A stretch of 64,000 nucleotides of DNA from Novosphingobium guangzhouense (GTDB lineage Bacteria; Pseudomonadota; Alphaproteobacteria; Sphingomonadales; Sphingomonadaceae), in contig NZ_LYMM01000021.1 of assembly GCF_002896965.1 (NCBI RefSeq), positions 1 to 64,000 of the forward strand, written 5' to 3'. Below the pieces are notes generated by a model that was not told the DNA's origin, searched no databases, and was given only the letters and a program-made list of their open reading frames with translations. Position numbers and translations under genes: made by a program. This document shows, in pieces, positions 35,006 through 44,626 of the stretch (the stretch's first letter is position 1; each line of letters opens with the position of its first letter).

Positions 35006-35977
35006 ATGGCCGACAATGAAGACCCGAAGATCAATGCCCCCGCAGTGGCGGCACCCAAGCTGCCGGAAGTCAAGGTGATGGCTCCGCCGGAGTCTGCTGC
35101 CAAGATTGCGCCGGCGCAGGATAAGCCGAAAGTGGAAGCGGTTAAGTCTGCGGTCGCTGTTCCAGTGGCGCTGAAAGCTGCTGAACCTGTCGTTGCGGCC
35201 CCGGCAAAAGCGGCTCCTGCTGCCGTTGCAAAGCCGCCACCGTCAAATGCTCCGGTTACCAAGTCTGCGGTCAAGCGATCTGCAGGAAAGGTGAAAGGCA
35301 GCATCAAAGCTGGCCCGGTCTCGTCTGCAAAGTCGAAGCCAAAGCCTGTCACATCGGTTGTTCCGGCAAAGGTCATCCCGGCCAAGCCGGCTGTAAAGGT
35401 TGCCAAGGAAGTGGGTCCGACTGTTCCTGTTCCGAAGGCGGCCTCACCTAAAGCGGCGCCCAAGACCGCACCGAAGCCCGTTTCGGGCAAGCCCGTCTTC
35501 GCAGGACTGTTTTCCAATTTCATGCTCGAGGAAACAACAATGGACATGAGCGCTAACTTCACTGGCTTCCAGGACGCCATCACCGAGGCTCAGGCCAAGG
35601 CCAAGGCTGCTTTCGAGAAGAGCACCAGCGTGCTCGGCGAAGTCAGCGACTTCGCGAAGGGCAACGTTGAAGCTGCCGTCGAATCCGGCAAAATCTACGC
35701 TGAAGGCGTGCAGGCGCTCGGTTCGGAATTCGTTTCCGAGAGCCGTGCTGCGTTTGAAAAGATGTCGGGCGACATCAAAGATCTTGCGGCTGCAAAGTCG
35801 CCCACCGATTTCTTCAAGCTGCAGAGCGATCTGGTTCGCAAGAATTTCGACACGGCCGTCGCGTACAGCTCGAAGAACAGCGAAGCCATGCTTAAGCTGA
35901 TGAGCGACACGTTCGCTCCGATTTCGGGCCGTGTGAGCATCGCAGTCGAGAAGGCCCGCTCGGCCGCTCCTTTCTGA
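35006..35977 (+). CDS. phaP: Phasin family protein
   Basis: Phasins coat polyhydroxyalkanoate granules. The 323-residue protein has two parts: residues 1 to about 175 are Ala/Pro/Lys-rich and disordered, and the rest is the helical phasin domain (DAITEAQAKAKAAFEKSTSV, FVSESRAAFEKMSGDIKDL, PTDFFKLQSDLVRKNFDTAV). The ATG at 35006 has a weak ribosome site, while an internal ATG at 35540 directly before the phasin domain has GAGGAAAC upstream; a short form may also be made. Related sphingomonad phasins have the same tail. Confidence 0.88.
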   Translation: MADNEDPKINAPAVAAPKLPEVKVMAPPESAAKIAPAQDKPKVEAVKSAVAVPVALKAAEPVVAAPAKAAPAAVAKPPPSNAPVTKSAVKRSAGKVKGSIKAGPVSSAKSKPKPVTSVVPAKVIPAKPAVKVAKEVGPTVPVPKAASPKAAPKTAPKPVSGKPVFAGLFSNFMLEETTMDMSANFTGFQDAITEAQAKAKAAFEKSTSVLGEVSDFAKGNVEAAVESGKIYAEGVQALGSEFVSESRAAFEKMSGDIKDLAAAKSPTDFFKLQSDLVRKNFDTAVAYSSKNSEAMLKLMSDTFAPISGRVSIAVEKARSAAPF

Positions 35978-36096
35978 TTTCAGACAGCTTTTGACTGGCC
36001 GGGCGACCTTGTCGTCCGGCCAGTCGAGCTCTCTGACAGAGAATATGGGCTGGGGTATCTTGTTATCAGGCACCTCGGTACGATATTCTGGGCACC

Positions 36097-36498
36097 ATGA
36101 TTCCCCCGATCGCCGATTCCGACCTGCTTGCCTTTTCACCCTTTCCGTCGTCGACGGTCATGGTGGGGGAAGGTGATTCCGATAACGGGGGCGGCGACGA
36201 CGATCATCAGGTCGGCATTGCCACAAAAGCCCGTGCAAAGCCAAAGAAGCCAAGCCAGTTCAAAGTGCTGATGCTTAATGATGACTACACCCCGATGGAG
36301 TTCGTGGTGCTGGTCCTCAAGCGGTTCTTTCACATGGATCTTGAGCAGGCGACTCGGGTGATGCTGCATGTTCACCAGAAAGGCGTGGGCGTCTGTGGTA
36401 TCTTTCCTTACGAAATCGCCGAAACCAAGGTGAACCAGGTGATGGATTTCGCTCGGCAGAACCAGCACCCGTTGCAGTGCACGCTCGAAAAAGCCTGA
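36097..36498 (+). CDS. clpS: ATP-dependent Clp protease adaptor ClpS
   Basis: ClpS delivers N-degron substrates to ClpAP. The 133-residue protein has a disordered N-terminal tail and the core fold: [20 protein letters not shown], then [20 protein letters not shown] and the closing AETKV helix. The residues of the substrate pocket (N-D-D-x-T-P-M-E-F) are intact. clpA is not in the window directly downstream, which differs from E. coli. Confidence 0.93.
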   Translation: MIPPIADSDLLAFSPFPSSTVMVGEGDSDNGGGDDDHQVGIATKARAKPKKPSQFKVLMLNDDYTPMEFVVLVLKRFFHMDLEQATRVMLHVHQKGVGVCGIFPYEIAETKVNQVMDFARQNQHPLQCTLEKA

Positions 36499-36670
36499 AT
36501 ACGCTCGGCCCTGGATTGGCAACCTTCTCGGTCTTTCGACGTTGGCGGTTCATGTCATGCCCGTCTGCGATGACGGCTTTGCGATTGAGCAACGGCATAC
36601 GACAATTCGCTTTGCCGTCCGGGCAGGAGCCGTTAAGGGCGGGGGAGAACGGTTGAGTGACGACGTTTAA

Positions 36671-37897
36671 GTGAAGTTCATCAGCGCCCTGGACCGCTAC
36701 ATTTTCCGCCTCGTGCTGATGCCGATGCTGGGCATATTCCTGCTCGCAGCATCGTTGCTCGTGCTTGATAAGATGCTGCGGCTCTTCGATTTCGTTGCCA
36801 CAGAAGGCGGGCCGATCGGTGTCGTCTTCAAAATGCTGGCGAACATGCTGCCGGAATACGCCAGCCTTGCCATCCCGCTTGGTCTCATGCTTGGTATCCT
36901 GCTGGCGTTTCGCAAGCTTGCGACCAGCAGTGAACTGGATGTGATGCGCGCAGTGGGCCTCAGCTACACCCGCATGCTGCGCGTTCCCTACATGATCACG
37001 ATTGCGCTGGTGATCGCGAACTTCGCGATTGTGGGCTATCTTCAGCCGCTTTCGCGCTACTACTATGAAGAGCTCAACTACGAACTGAAGTCCGGCGCGC
37101 TCGGCGCGTCCATCAAGGTGGGCGAATTTACCGCGCTCAAGGATCGTATCGCCCTGCGCATTGATGAGAGCCGGGACGATGGGCGCAAGCTGATGGGCAT
37201 TTTCGCTCGTCTGTCGAACGACAAGGGGCAGGTGCTGTCCATTTCCGCGCGGGAGGGGCGTTTTCTGGCGCTCAAGGACAATCCCGACACGATCATTTTC
37301 AGGCTTGAGCAGGGCCAGATCATCCAGGACGAACCCGGCAAACCTTCCCGCGTACTCACTTTCACGCGCCATGACTTGCCGATCGAACTGCCGGCGATCG
37401 AGAAGTTCCGTCAGCGCGGGGGTCAGGAGCGTGAATACCTTCTACCTGAACTTCTGAAGCTGGGCTGGGACAAAGACACATCAACCGAGGAACGAGCGTC
37501 CAGTCAGGCGAACTTCAACTATCGCATGGTCGAAGTGGTGATGATGCTGTTGCTGCCGTTGCTCGGCGTTGCGCTTGCAATTCCGCCCAAGCGGTCAACG
37601 TCGGCGCTGGGCCTTTTCGTGTCGATCGTGATGGTGGTCGCCTATCACAAGGTTAACCAATACGCGAATGATGTGGCATCGCTTGGGAAGATGAACCCTA
37701 TTCTGGGGCTGTGGGGGCCATTCTTCGTCTTCGCCGCGATCATCTTGTGGATGTACTGGCGTGTGGCTTACGTGCCCGGTGGTCAGGCGATCGGATGGCT
37801 GGAAACGGCATCGGACAAGATCGTGAAGCGTCTGAAATCGTTGCTGCGCCGAAACCGGCGCGGACCGCTTTTGCCGACGCCGGCGGACCAGAGCTGA
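36671..37897 (+). CDS. lptF: LPS export ABC transporter permease LptF
   Basis: LptF is one of the two permeases of the LptB2FG complex that extracts lipopolysaccharide from the inner membrane. The 408-residue protein starts with GTG AAG and has the YjgP/YjgQ layout: three N-terminal helices (LGIFLLAASLLVLDKMLRL), a large periplasmic jellyroll domain and three C-terminal helices (MMLLLPLLGVALAIPP). lptG follows after a single base, so they form an operon. Confidence 0.93.
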   Translation: MKFISALDRYIFRLVLMPMLGIFLLAASLLVLDKMLRLFDFVATEGGPIGVVFKMLANMLPEYASLAIPLGLMLGILLAFRKLATSSELDVMRAVGLSYTRMLRVPYMITIALVIANFAIVGYLQPLSRYYYEELNYELKSGALGASIKVGEFTALKDRIALRIDESRDDGRKLMGIFARLSNDKGQVLSISAREGRFLALKDNPDTIIFRLEQGQIIQDEPGKPSRVLTFTRHDLPIELPAIEKFRQRGGQEREYLLPELLKLGWDKDTSTEERASSQANFNYRMVEVVMMLLLPLLGVALAIPPKRSTSALGLFVSIVMVVAYHKVNQYANDVASLGKMNPILGLWGPFFVFAAIILWMYWRVAYVPGGQAIGWLETASDKIVKRLKSLLRRNRRGPLLPTPADQS

Positions 37898-37898
37898 T

Positions 37899-38996
37899 AT
37901 GAACTTTGAATTCTTTCCGTCGCGAACGTTGACGCTCTATCTGGCGCGCCTGTTTTTGACGCGTATCGTCGCCGTGCTGATCATGCTTGTGTTGGTCCTG
38001 CAGGTCCTCGATTTGCTGGGCGAAAGTGGCGACATCCTTGCCTACAAGGGCAATGGACAGATGCAGCTGCTCTACTACGTGTCGCTGCGGATACCGCAAC
38101 TGGTCGCCCGTTTCCTGCCCTACTCGGTTCTTCTGGCAACGATTATCACGCTGGCTACGCTGAACCAGAACAGCGAGGTCATCTCGATGAAGGCGGCGGG
38201 TCTTTCCGCACATCAAGTGCTGGCGCCGCTCATCCTGACGGCGTTGGTTATTTCCGGCGTGAGCCTCGCTTTCAATGAGCGCGTTGTCACACGCTCCACG
38301 CGCACGTTGGCCGCGTGGGAAGCGGTCGATTACGGACCGATCCCCAAGAACGCCAGCCCCAAGGCAAACCTCTACCTTGCCGATGGCAGAGACCTGCTTC
38401 TGGCGCAGTCGCTGTCAGGTGAGGGCAGCGGGATGACGCTGCACAGCGTGACGTATTATCACCGCGATGATAACGACATGATCGTCCAGATGCTGCGTGC
38501 TGATACCGCCACTTACGCAAATCCCGGATGGAAGCTGGATCGACCGGTCAAGTTCGAGGTGTCCGACACGTCGACCACACGGCTCGCTTCGGCGACGGTG
38601 GCGCCTGGGATCACGCCGATCAAGATTTTCGTATCCAAGGTCGACGCTGATGCGGAGGATATCTTCACCCTAACTGGTTCCATCAAGGCGGTGCGGGAGG
38701 CCGGTCAACGCACTGGCGAGTTGGATGCGGCGTGGTGGCATAAGTTGTCGGGGCCGCTGTCGTCTGCGCTGATGCCGTTGCTGGGCGCTGTCGCAGCCTT
38801 TGGTCTGGCGCGCTCCGGTGCGCTTCTGATCCGCGCAGTAACCGGCATGGCTTTGGGGTTTGCCTACTTCGTGTTCGATAACGCGGCGCTGGCGATGGGC
38901 AACTTCGGTGGCTATCCGCCGCTGATTGCGGCCTGGGCGCCGTTCCTCCTATTTGCGCTGATCGGCGAGACTGTTCTTATCCGAACCGAGGAATAA
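37899..38996 (+). CDS. lptG: LPS export ABC transporter permease LptG
   Basis: The partner permease of LptF, 365 residues, with the same YjgP/YjgQ fold: RTLTLYLARLFLTRIVAVLI and LLDLLGE at the N-terminus, periplasmic domain, and LSSALMPLLGAVAAFGLARS near the C-terminus. It shows the LptG-like motif SMKAAGLSAHQVLAPL after helix three. It ends just before a GC-rich region that separates it from the convergent desaturase gene. Confidence 0.93.
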   Translation: MNFEFFPSRTLTLYLARLFLTRIVAVLIMLVLVLQVLDLLGESGDILAYKGNGQMQLLYYVSLRIPQLVARFLPYSVLLATIITLATLNQNSEVISMKAAGLSAHQVLAPLILTALVISGVSLAFNERVVTRSTRTLAAWEAVDYGPIPKNASPKANLYLADGRDLLLAQSLSGEGSGMTLHSVTYYHRDDNDMIVQMLRADTATYANPGWKLDRPVKFEVSDTSTTRLASATVAPGITPIKIFVSKVDADAEDIFTLTGSIKAVREAGQRTGELDAAWWHKLSGPLSSALMPLLGAVAAFGLARSGALLIRAVTGMALGFAYFVFDNAALAMGNFGGYPPLIAAWAPFLLFALIGETVLIRTEE

Positions 38997-39030
38997 AGGG
39001 GGCAGGGCAGAGCTTCCCCCCGTTTTCTTC

Positions 39031-40125
39031 TCAGCGGCGCTTCATCGTACTGCGCGCCAGTCGTCCAAGCAGAGGCGTCAGGCCGGGGTAGCTCGCCTTC
39101 CCGTAGGTCGATCCCTCCTCCAGATGGCTGGTGAGACGGCGATGCGCTTCAGCCAGTGAGTGGTAAGGCATCGACGGCAGCAGGTGATGCAGCGCGTGGT
39201 AGCGCAAGCCAACCGGGGCCCACATTGCGGCAACGAAGCCAGGGGGCGGCACGTTCACCGAATCAAGATACTGCGCAGTGACCGTCATTGCTTCACCATC
39301 GTTCTCCCACAGATGCGCAACGAGCGTGCGGATCTGGTTGAGCAGCGCCGTGAGGGACACCACGCACAGCGCAATTACCAACGGCCTCCAGCCAAAGGTA
39401 AAGCTGGCGGCGATCAGGCCGATCGCCCAGACAGAGCATGCCAGTTCCTGCCAGAACACCATCCGTGCAAATGCGCCTTCGGGCTTGCGGCGCCTGTACT
39501 GCGGGTTGATGGCCAGCGCGGAGACTCGCTCCCACACCAGCGTGCGTAGCGGCGGGATCACCAGGCCAAGCGGCACCAGCACCGCGGAGCGGATCAGCAG
39601 GGCGGGCGGGAGCAGGATCGCGGTAAGTGCGAAGACCGGCAGGCTCCACGGCTTCATCAGTGCCAGCGGCAGATATTCCGGATCGTCCACAGTGCCATAA
39701 CGGGTGCGGGCGTGGTGCTGGGTATGTACGCCCTCATACATGAATGAGGGGATCAGCATCGGTATGCCGACCAGCAGGTTCCAGCCGAATCGGAAGCCGG
39801 GCAGGGCATCTTTGTGGATGTGGGTCAGTTCATGGATGAACAGCAGCGCACGGTAGAGCGCCAGCGAGGAAATGATGCCCAGCAGCACCGCGAACACCGG
39901 ATTGCTGACCAGAATCGCGCCTGCCAGCGCGGCATAGCCGAGCGCGGCGCTTCCCAGCATGTCGGGCCAGTAGATACCGGGGCGGGCGGCGGCGATGTCG
40001 CGCGTCAGTTCGACGGCGGCGCGCAGCATGGCCTTATCGTCGGGCATCTGCGAGTGCCACGTCGATCCCTGCACGCCATCGCGTGCATCGGAAGAGGGCA
40101 GGTTGATCGCATTCTGGGCATTCAT
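39031..40125 (-). CDS. Fatty acid desaturase family membrane protein
   Basis: The 364-residue integral membrane protein has the three His boxes of membrane desaturases: HELTHIHKD, HTQHHAR and HALHHLLPS. These bind the diiron centre. Hydrophobic segments lie between them. The substrate (acyl lipid, carotenoid or other) is not clear. I chose ATG 40125; a longer frame starts at 40185 but begins with unrelated sequence. Confidence 0.87.
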   Translation of the reverse strand: MNAQNAINLPSSDARDGVQGSTWHSQMPDDKAMLRAAVELTRDIAAARPGIYWPDMLGSAALGYAALAGAILVSNPVFAVLLGIISSLALYRALLFIHELTHIHKDALPGFRFGWNLLVGIPMLIPSFMYEGVHTQHHARTRYGTVDDPEYLPLALMKPWSLPVFALTAILLPPALLIRSAVLVPLGLVIPPLRTLVWERVSALAINPQYRRRKPEGAFARMVFWQELACSVWAIGLIAASFTFGWRPLVIALCVVSLTALLNQIRTLVAHLWENDGEAMTVTAQYLDSVNVPPPGFVAAMWAPVGLRYHALHHLLPSMPYHSLAEAHRRLTSHLEEGSTYGKASYPGLTPLLGRLARSTMKRR

Positions 40126-40283
40126 CGTACAAGATTTCCAAAGTGTTTCCGGGCATAAGCCCGCCCGGTCGGCGCTTCCCCGCATATTGGTACGCGGTTC
40201 GGCCTAGTGCCGGGCTTGACAACGTGCCGCCATCGGCAGCACGTCGCGCTCATATTCCGTTACGCCAGAACAAAGGCAGCATC

Positions 40284-41444
40284 GTGGCCGAACTAGTCAT
40301 CACACCGATCTCCAGCAAGGCCGACATCGCCGCTTTTGTCGATCTCGCTTATCGACTCAATGCGTCAGATCAAAACTGGGTGCCGAATCTGCGCTCGGAG
40401 GAGATCTCCAAGTTTACCCCCGGCAAGAACCCGTTTTTCGAACATGCGCGCTGTCAGCTGTTCCTGGCGAAGCGTGATGGCAGGATCGTCGGGCGCATAT
40501 CGGCGCACATCGATGAACTGGCGCTGAAACAGCCGGTGGAGCAGGGCATGGGGCCCGGCACCGGAAATTGGGGCGCGATCGAAGCGGAGGACGTCGAGGT
40601 TGCCCATGCGCTGATCGCCCGTGCCGAACAGTGGCTGCGAGAACAGGGCATGACCCGCGTGCTGGCGCCGATGAACCTGTCGGTCTGGGAAGAGCCGGGC
40701 ATCCAGACGGTGGGCCACGATCATCCACCGATGGTCATGATGGCGCATCACAACGCTGCCTATCAGGGCTGGATCGAGAGTCAGGGCTATGCCGTGGCCA
40801 AGACGGTCAAGACTTACGAACTTGACGTGACGAAGCAGTTCCCGCCGCTGATCCAGCGCATCGTTTCTTCGGGTGAGAAGAACGCGAAGATCAACGTGCG
40901 CAAGGCCAGCCTCAAGCACTTCGACCGCGATGCCGCGATCATCTGCGAGATCCTGAACGATGCCTGGTCGGACAACTGGGGCTTCGTGCCCTTCACCGAG
41001 AAGGAAATCGAGTACGCGGGCAAGGCGTTCAAGCCGCTGGTCCATCCCGACCTGATCCTTATCGCCGAGTACGAGGGCGAGCCGGTAGCGTTCATGATGA
41101 CGCTGCCCGATCTCAACGGCATCCAGATGAAGGTCAACAAGCGCACCGGAAAGCCTTCGATCCTGGGTCTGATCAAGCTGCTGCTGTGGCTGCGCAAGCC
41201 GAACCCGGCGGATATGCGCGTGCCGCTGATGGGCGTGCGCAAGAAGCTGCAGTCTTCGCGCCTTGCCAGCCAGCTGGCTTTCATGATGATCGAGTACATC
41301 CGCCGCGCGGCGACCGCCAATTTCGGTGCGAAGCGGGGCGAGATCGGTTGGATCCTTGAAGACAATCAGGGGATGGTGGCGATCGCCGATGCCATCGAGA
41401 GCACCGTGAACCGCGAATACGTGATCTACGACAAGGCGCTCTGA
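40284..41444 (+). CDS. Large GNAT-like N-acetyltransferase
   Basis: The 386-residue product has an N-terminal GNAT-like domain (ARCQLFLAKRDGRIVGRISA) and a second acyltransferase-like half with VAFMMTLPDLNGIQMKVNK and a closing GEIGWILEDNQGM. It resembles the YghO-type family found next to lipid-metabolism genes in sphingomonads; the acceptor is unknown. The start is taken as GTG 40284, preceded by AAAGG; a longer frame to 40143 runs through low-quality sequence. Confidence 0.75.
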   Translation: MAELVITPISSKADIAAFVDLAYRLNASDQNWVPNLRSEEISKFTPGKNPFFEHARCQLFLAKRDGRIVGRISAHIDELALKQPVEQGMGPGTGNWGAIEAEDVEVAHALIARAEQWLREQGMTRVLAPMNLSVWEEPGIQTVGHDHPPMVMMAHHNAAYQGWIESQGYAVAKTVKTYELDVTKQFPPLIQRIVSSGEKNAKINVRKASLKHFDRDAAIICEILNDAWSDNWGFVPFTEKEIEYAGKAFKPLVHPDLILIAEYEGEPVAFMMTLPDLNGIQMKVNKRTGKPSILGLIKLLLWLRKPNPADMRVPLMGVRKKLQSSRLASQLAFMMIEYIRRAATANFGAKRGEIGWILEDNQGMVAIADAIESTVNREYVIYDKAL

Positions 41445-41552
41445 GCGCGGCGAGGTTTACACGGTTTACACGGTCCAGAGGAAAACTGCGCAGGCCCCTT
41501 TTGCGGCCTGAACGCCGGATTCCCGTCGTTTTTTGGTGATGCGCCCGCTCAG

Positions 41553-41670
41553 AAGGTGACAGCTTTCCATCGGAGAGTGTCACCTTGTGCACCGGACTGT
41601 CACCTTGTGCGCCGGATGTGTCACCTTGCGGATGCCGTGTGTCACCTTGCAAGGTGACAGGTGTAACCTT
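41553..41670. repeat. Phased array of GTCACCTTG sites in a convergent gap
   Basis: Four direct GTCACCTTG copies start at 41579, 41599, 41620 and 41641, spaced 20, 21 and 21 bases, about two helical turns. Inverted AAGGTGAC copies flank them at 41553 and 41651; the last pair forms a perfect 20-base palindrome at 41640-41659. A degenerate copy follows at 41663-41670. The 388-base gap (41445-41832) between two converging genes holds no other feature. Confidence 0.85.
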
Positions 41671-41832
41671 GGTCGATCGGGGAGGCAGACGATCGGCAAC
41701 GGGGATGGGCAGGGTGGCCATCGCCCGACAATAGCGCCGCGCCGCCTTTGTAGGAAAGTGGCTCCCTGCTGCCCCGGCCGCTGCCCTCCCCCGGCCGCGA
41801 ACACCGCGCGCGGCAGGACGGGCGGGCTGCCG

Positions 41833-42177
41833 TCAGGGCTGCGCGGGGGTAGGCGGGGAAGCTGGAAGCACCGGGGGCGCCGGTGGTGCGTCGATCACGG
41901 TTGCGGGTTCATCGGCATCGCCCGCGACCGAATCGTCCACCTCTTCGGAGGGCAGGGCCGCAGGGCCGCCCGTGCGCGGCAGGCCAAGCCCGGCGTTCGG
42001 GTCCGAAAGCGATGCTTGCGACTTCACCGTATCGTAAGGCAGCATGTCGTCGCTGACCGATCGCGGCAGCAGTTCGCCGCCCGCCGCCGTCTTGGGCTGA
42101 TCGTCCGCTTTCTTGCCGCAGCCGCCAAGGGCAAGCGCCGCAAGGGCGACGGGCACGAGGAAGTGAGCGGGTTTCAT
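41833..42177 (-). CDS. Small Pro/Ala-rich lipoprotein
   Basis: The 114-residue product begins [20 protein letters not shown], a lipoprotein signal with lipobox LGGC (Cys20). The mature part is low in structure, with an acidic middle and a Pro-rich tail. No domain is recognised; it may be anchored in the outer membrane. Its start overlaps the stop of lipB (ATGA), so it is translated with it, although no functional link is evident. Confidence 0.75.
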   Translation of the reverse strand: MKPAHFLVPVALAALALGGCGKKADDQPKTAAGGELLPRSVSDDMLPYDTVKSQASLSDPNAGLGLPRTGGPAALPSEEVDDSVAGDADEPATVIDAPPAPPVLPASPPTPAQP

Positions 42178-42917
42178 GCTGGGGTCTCCGGTGCGCCAGT
42201 CTCCAGTGCGCCAGTCTCCGGTGCGGTAGTCTCCGGCGTCGCGGGCGGACAGGGGCTTTCCAGCGAGGCGAGGAAGGCCGGTGCGCGCGCGATCAGGGCG
42301 GCGTCGAACGCGGCAAGGTCAACGTCCTTGCCCAGCCGCTTGAGGCTGGTGACGCCGAATTCGTCGATGCCGCAAGGCACGATGCCGGTGAAGTGCGACA
42401 GGTCGGGCGCGACGTTGACCGAGAAGCCGTGCATCGTCACCCATTTGCGGATGCGCACGCCGATCGCGCCGATCTTGGCTTCTCGTCCGTCGACGTCGGT
42501 GGTCCAGATGCCGATGCGGCCTTCGGACCGGAAGGTTTCCACGCCGAAATCGCGCAACGTCTCGATCACCCAGCCTTCCAGCCCGTGGACAAAGCCGCGC
42601 GCGTCGCGGGCGCGCTTCTTGAGGTCGAGCAGGACGTAGCCGATGCGCTGGCCGGGGCCGTGATAGGTATAGCGCCCGCCGCGTCCGGCCTCGACCACTT
42701 CGAAGCGCGGGTCGAGCAGTTCGGCGACGGCGGCGCTGGTACCGGCGGTGTAGACCGGCGGATGTTCCAGCAGCCAGATCAGTTCGCGTGCCTCTCCGGC
42801 GGCGATCCGGGCGTTTCGGGCGGTCATCTCCTCCAGCGCCTCGCGGTAGGGCACGGGCTGGGTGGAGATGCGCAGTTCGATATCGCGCAGTTCAAGATTA
42901 CTGGGTAGCGAAGTCAT
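42174..42917 (-). CDS. lipB: Lipoyl(octanoyl) transferase LipB
   Basis: LipB moves octanoate from acyl carrier protein to lipoyl domains. The 247-residue protein has [56 protein letters not shown] with the catalytic Lys, and GIVPCGI with the catalytic Cys. I chose ATG 42917 because the family begins there; a longer frame from 43055 is unrelated. Its C-terminal tail has a repeat of Pro-Glu-Thr, uncommon for LipB, produced by a short tandem DNA repeat at 42180-42235. Confidence 0.93.
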   Translation of the reverse strand: MTSLPSNLELRDIELRISTQPVPYREALEEMTARNARIAAGEARELIWLLEHPPVYTAGTSAAVAELLDPRFEVVEAGRGGRYTYHGPGQRIGYVLLDLKKRARDARGFVHGLEGWVIETLRDFGVETFRSEGRIGIWTTDVDGREAKIGAIGVRIRKWVTMHGFSVNVAPDLSHFTGIVPCGIDEFGVTSLKRLGKDVDLAAFDAALIARAPAFLASLESPCPPATPETTAPETGALETGAPETPA

Positions 42918-42999
42918 GCCGCGTTGCGTGGCGTCATTCCATGCGGTTATCAAGAGGTATTGAGACGACCGCCCGTTCCGGCGGTATCGGGAGCACGTA

Positions 43000-43812
43000 A
43001 TGAAGTTCGACAGCAGCCGGGCCTGGACCCAGGCATCCCAGGCAGTTTCCGCCAACCGCGAGGTCGTGCTTGCGCTGGCCGGGGTGTTCTTCCTCCTGCC
43101 GCAGCTGGTATTCTCGATCTTCTTCCCGCCGCCCGAAACCGGAGCGGGGATGAGCGAGGCGCAGATGATGACCGCCCTGAAGGGCTACTATGTGTCGATC
43201 GCGCCGGTGCTGATCCCGATGGCGCTGTTCCAGGCGCTGGGTTCGCTTTCGCTGCTGTGCCTGCTCGACAGCGACCGGCGGCCGACGGTGGGCGGCGCGA
43301 TCCGCGCGGGGCTGAAGGGCGTGGTGCCCTATATTCTTGCGCAGATGCTGACGGGCATGGCGCTGGCAGTGATCGCGATGGCGGTCGCGGGCGTGCTGGG
43401 CATGGTGGGCGGCGTTGTCGGCGGGGTGATCGGGCTGGCGCTGGTGCTGGTGCTGGCCATCTTCGTGGGCGTGCGGCTGTCGATCGCCGCGCCGGTGATC
43501 GCGGTGGAGCACGTGTTCAACCCGGTGGCGGCGCTGGTGCGTTCGTGGAAGCTGACCCGTGGGAACACCGCGCGTCTGCTGGGCTTCTACGCGCTGCTGG
43601 TGATCGCGATGGTGGTGCTGCTGATCTTCGGCAACGTGCTGACCATGCCGATTGCGCTGCTGGCTCCGGGCGAAGTGGCGCGTTTCGTGGCCGCCGCCGT
43701 GGAAGCGGTGCTGGCAACCGTGATGGCGCTCTATTTCGTGGCGGTGATTGCTCAGGTCCATCGCCAGCTGGCCGGCCCTTCGGCAGAGACGCAGGCGGAC
43801 CTGTTCGGGTAA
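43000..43812 (+). CDS. Integral membrane protein, unknown function
   Basis: This 270-residue protein has about six hydrophobic helices, such as [19 protein letters not shown] and the Gly/Val-rich [14 protein letters not shown]. It resembles the membrane domain seen in glycerophosphoryl diester phosphodiesterase membrane proteins (repeat [20 protein letters not shown]). No catalytic residues are obvious. It is divergent from lipB and ends at a strong terminator. Confidence 0.75.
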   Translation: MKFDSSRAWTQASQAVSANREVVLALAGVFFLLPQLVFSIFFPPPETGAGMSEAQMMTALKGYYVSIAPVLIPMALFQALGSLSLLCLLDSDRRPTVGGAIRAGLKGVVPYILAQMLTGMALAVIAMAVAGVLGMVGGVVGGVIGLALVLVLAIFVGVRLSIAAPVIAVEHVFNPVAALVRSWKLTRGNTARLLGFYALLVIAMVVLLIFGNVLTMPIALLAPGEVARFVAAAVEAVLATVMALYFVAVIAQVHRQLAGPSAETQADLFG

Positions 43813-43820
43813 AAGAAAAA

Positions 43821-43845
43821 GCCCTCCCGATCGGGGAGGGCTTTT
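43821..43845. terminator. Bidirectional Rho-independent terminator
   Basis: GCCCTCCC and GGGAGGGC pair around GATCG, flanked by AAAAA on the left and TTTT on the right, so it works on both strands. It separates the membrane protein gene from the convergent methyltransferase gene. Confidence 0.85.
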
Positions 43846-43876
43846 CATGCCGGCCGGTGTGGCGGGCCTTTCGCTC

Positions 43877-44509
43877 TCAGTCTTCGTCCTTCCAACCCCA
43901 CCACATGAAGCAGGGGGGGACGTTGATCGGTTCGATCGCATCGTCGATACGCTTGAAGTGGCGGGCCATGAAGCTCTTCGCCTTGGGGCGGAACTGGTAG
44001 ACCAGGAACGCGCCGCCCTTGCGGATCACGCGATAGGTTGCCGCCGCGATAGCCGGGGCAACGCCTTCGGGCAGGGTGGAGAACGGCAGGCCCGACAGCA
44101 CGTAGTCTGCCTTTTCGTGCCCGTGCGCGCGCACGATCTCTTCCACGTCGGCTGCCGAACCGTTCACCGCCACGAAGCGGCTGTCAGTGATCGTGCGGCG
44201 CAGGTAGTCGATGAACATCGGGTTGGTGTCGATCACCAGCAGCATGCCGTCGCGGGGCAGGCGGTCGAGCACCGGCTGGCAGAACGTGCCCACGCCGGGG
44301 CCATATTCGACGAACAGCTTCGTGTTCGGCCAGTCCACCTTCGACAGCATCCGGTTGATGGTGAAGCGCGATGACGGGACGATCGAGCCGACCATCACCG
44401 GGTTGCGGATGAATCCTTCAAGGAAGACGCCCCATGGGCCCATCCGCTGCTTGATCTTCCGCCCGATCCGCTGGGTCAGGGGCTGTCGGGCAAGCTCGGT
44501 GCTGGTCAT
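43877..44509 (-). CDS. Class I SAM-dependent methyltransferase (phospholipid N-methyltransferase-like)
   Basis: The 210-residue protein has the SAM motif LFVEYGPGVGTFCQPVLDRL, then LLVIDTNP for the ribose-binding acid, and DYVLSGLPFSTLPEG. The N-terminal FLEGFIRNPVMVGSIVPSS is typical of bacterial PmtA-like enzymes that methylate phosphatidylethanolamine, though related proteins act on other lipids. It is a soluble, membrane-associated type. The substrate assignment is tentative. Confidence 0.8.
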   Translation of the reverse strand: MTSTELARQPLTQRIGRKIKQRMGPWGVFLEGFIRNPVMVGSIVPSSRFTINRMLSKVDWPNTKLFVEYGPGVGTFCQPVLDRLPRDGMLLVIDTNPMFIDYLRRTITDSRFVAVNGSAADVEEIVRAHGHEKADYVLSGLPFSTLPEGVAPAIAAATYRVIRKGGAFLVYQFRPKAKSFMARHFKRIDDAIEPINVPPCFMWWGWKDED

Positions 44510-44626
44510 GCTGAGGGAAGCTCTCGCAATATTGTCATGTCACGGAATTGCCATGCGGTGGCAGATTGTACCCACCATTGCAAGGCGATGGCGCGTTGCC
44601 GGAACGCGTCGGATGGGGAAACCGGG

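Noticed and set aside
41553..41670. CRISPR array
   Set aside because: The repeats are only 9 bases with spacers of 11-12 bases and some copies are inverted; this is a binding-site array, not a CRISPR.
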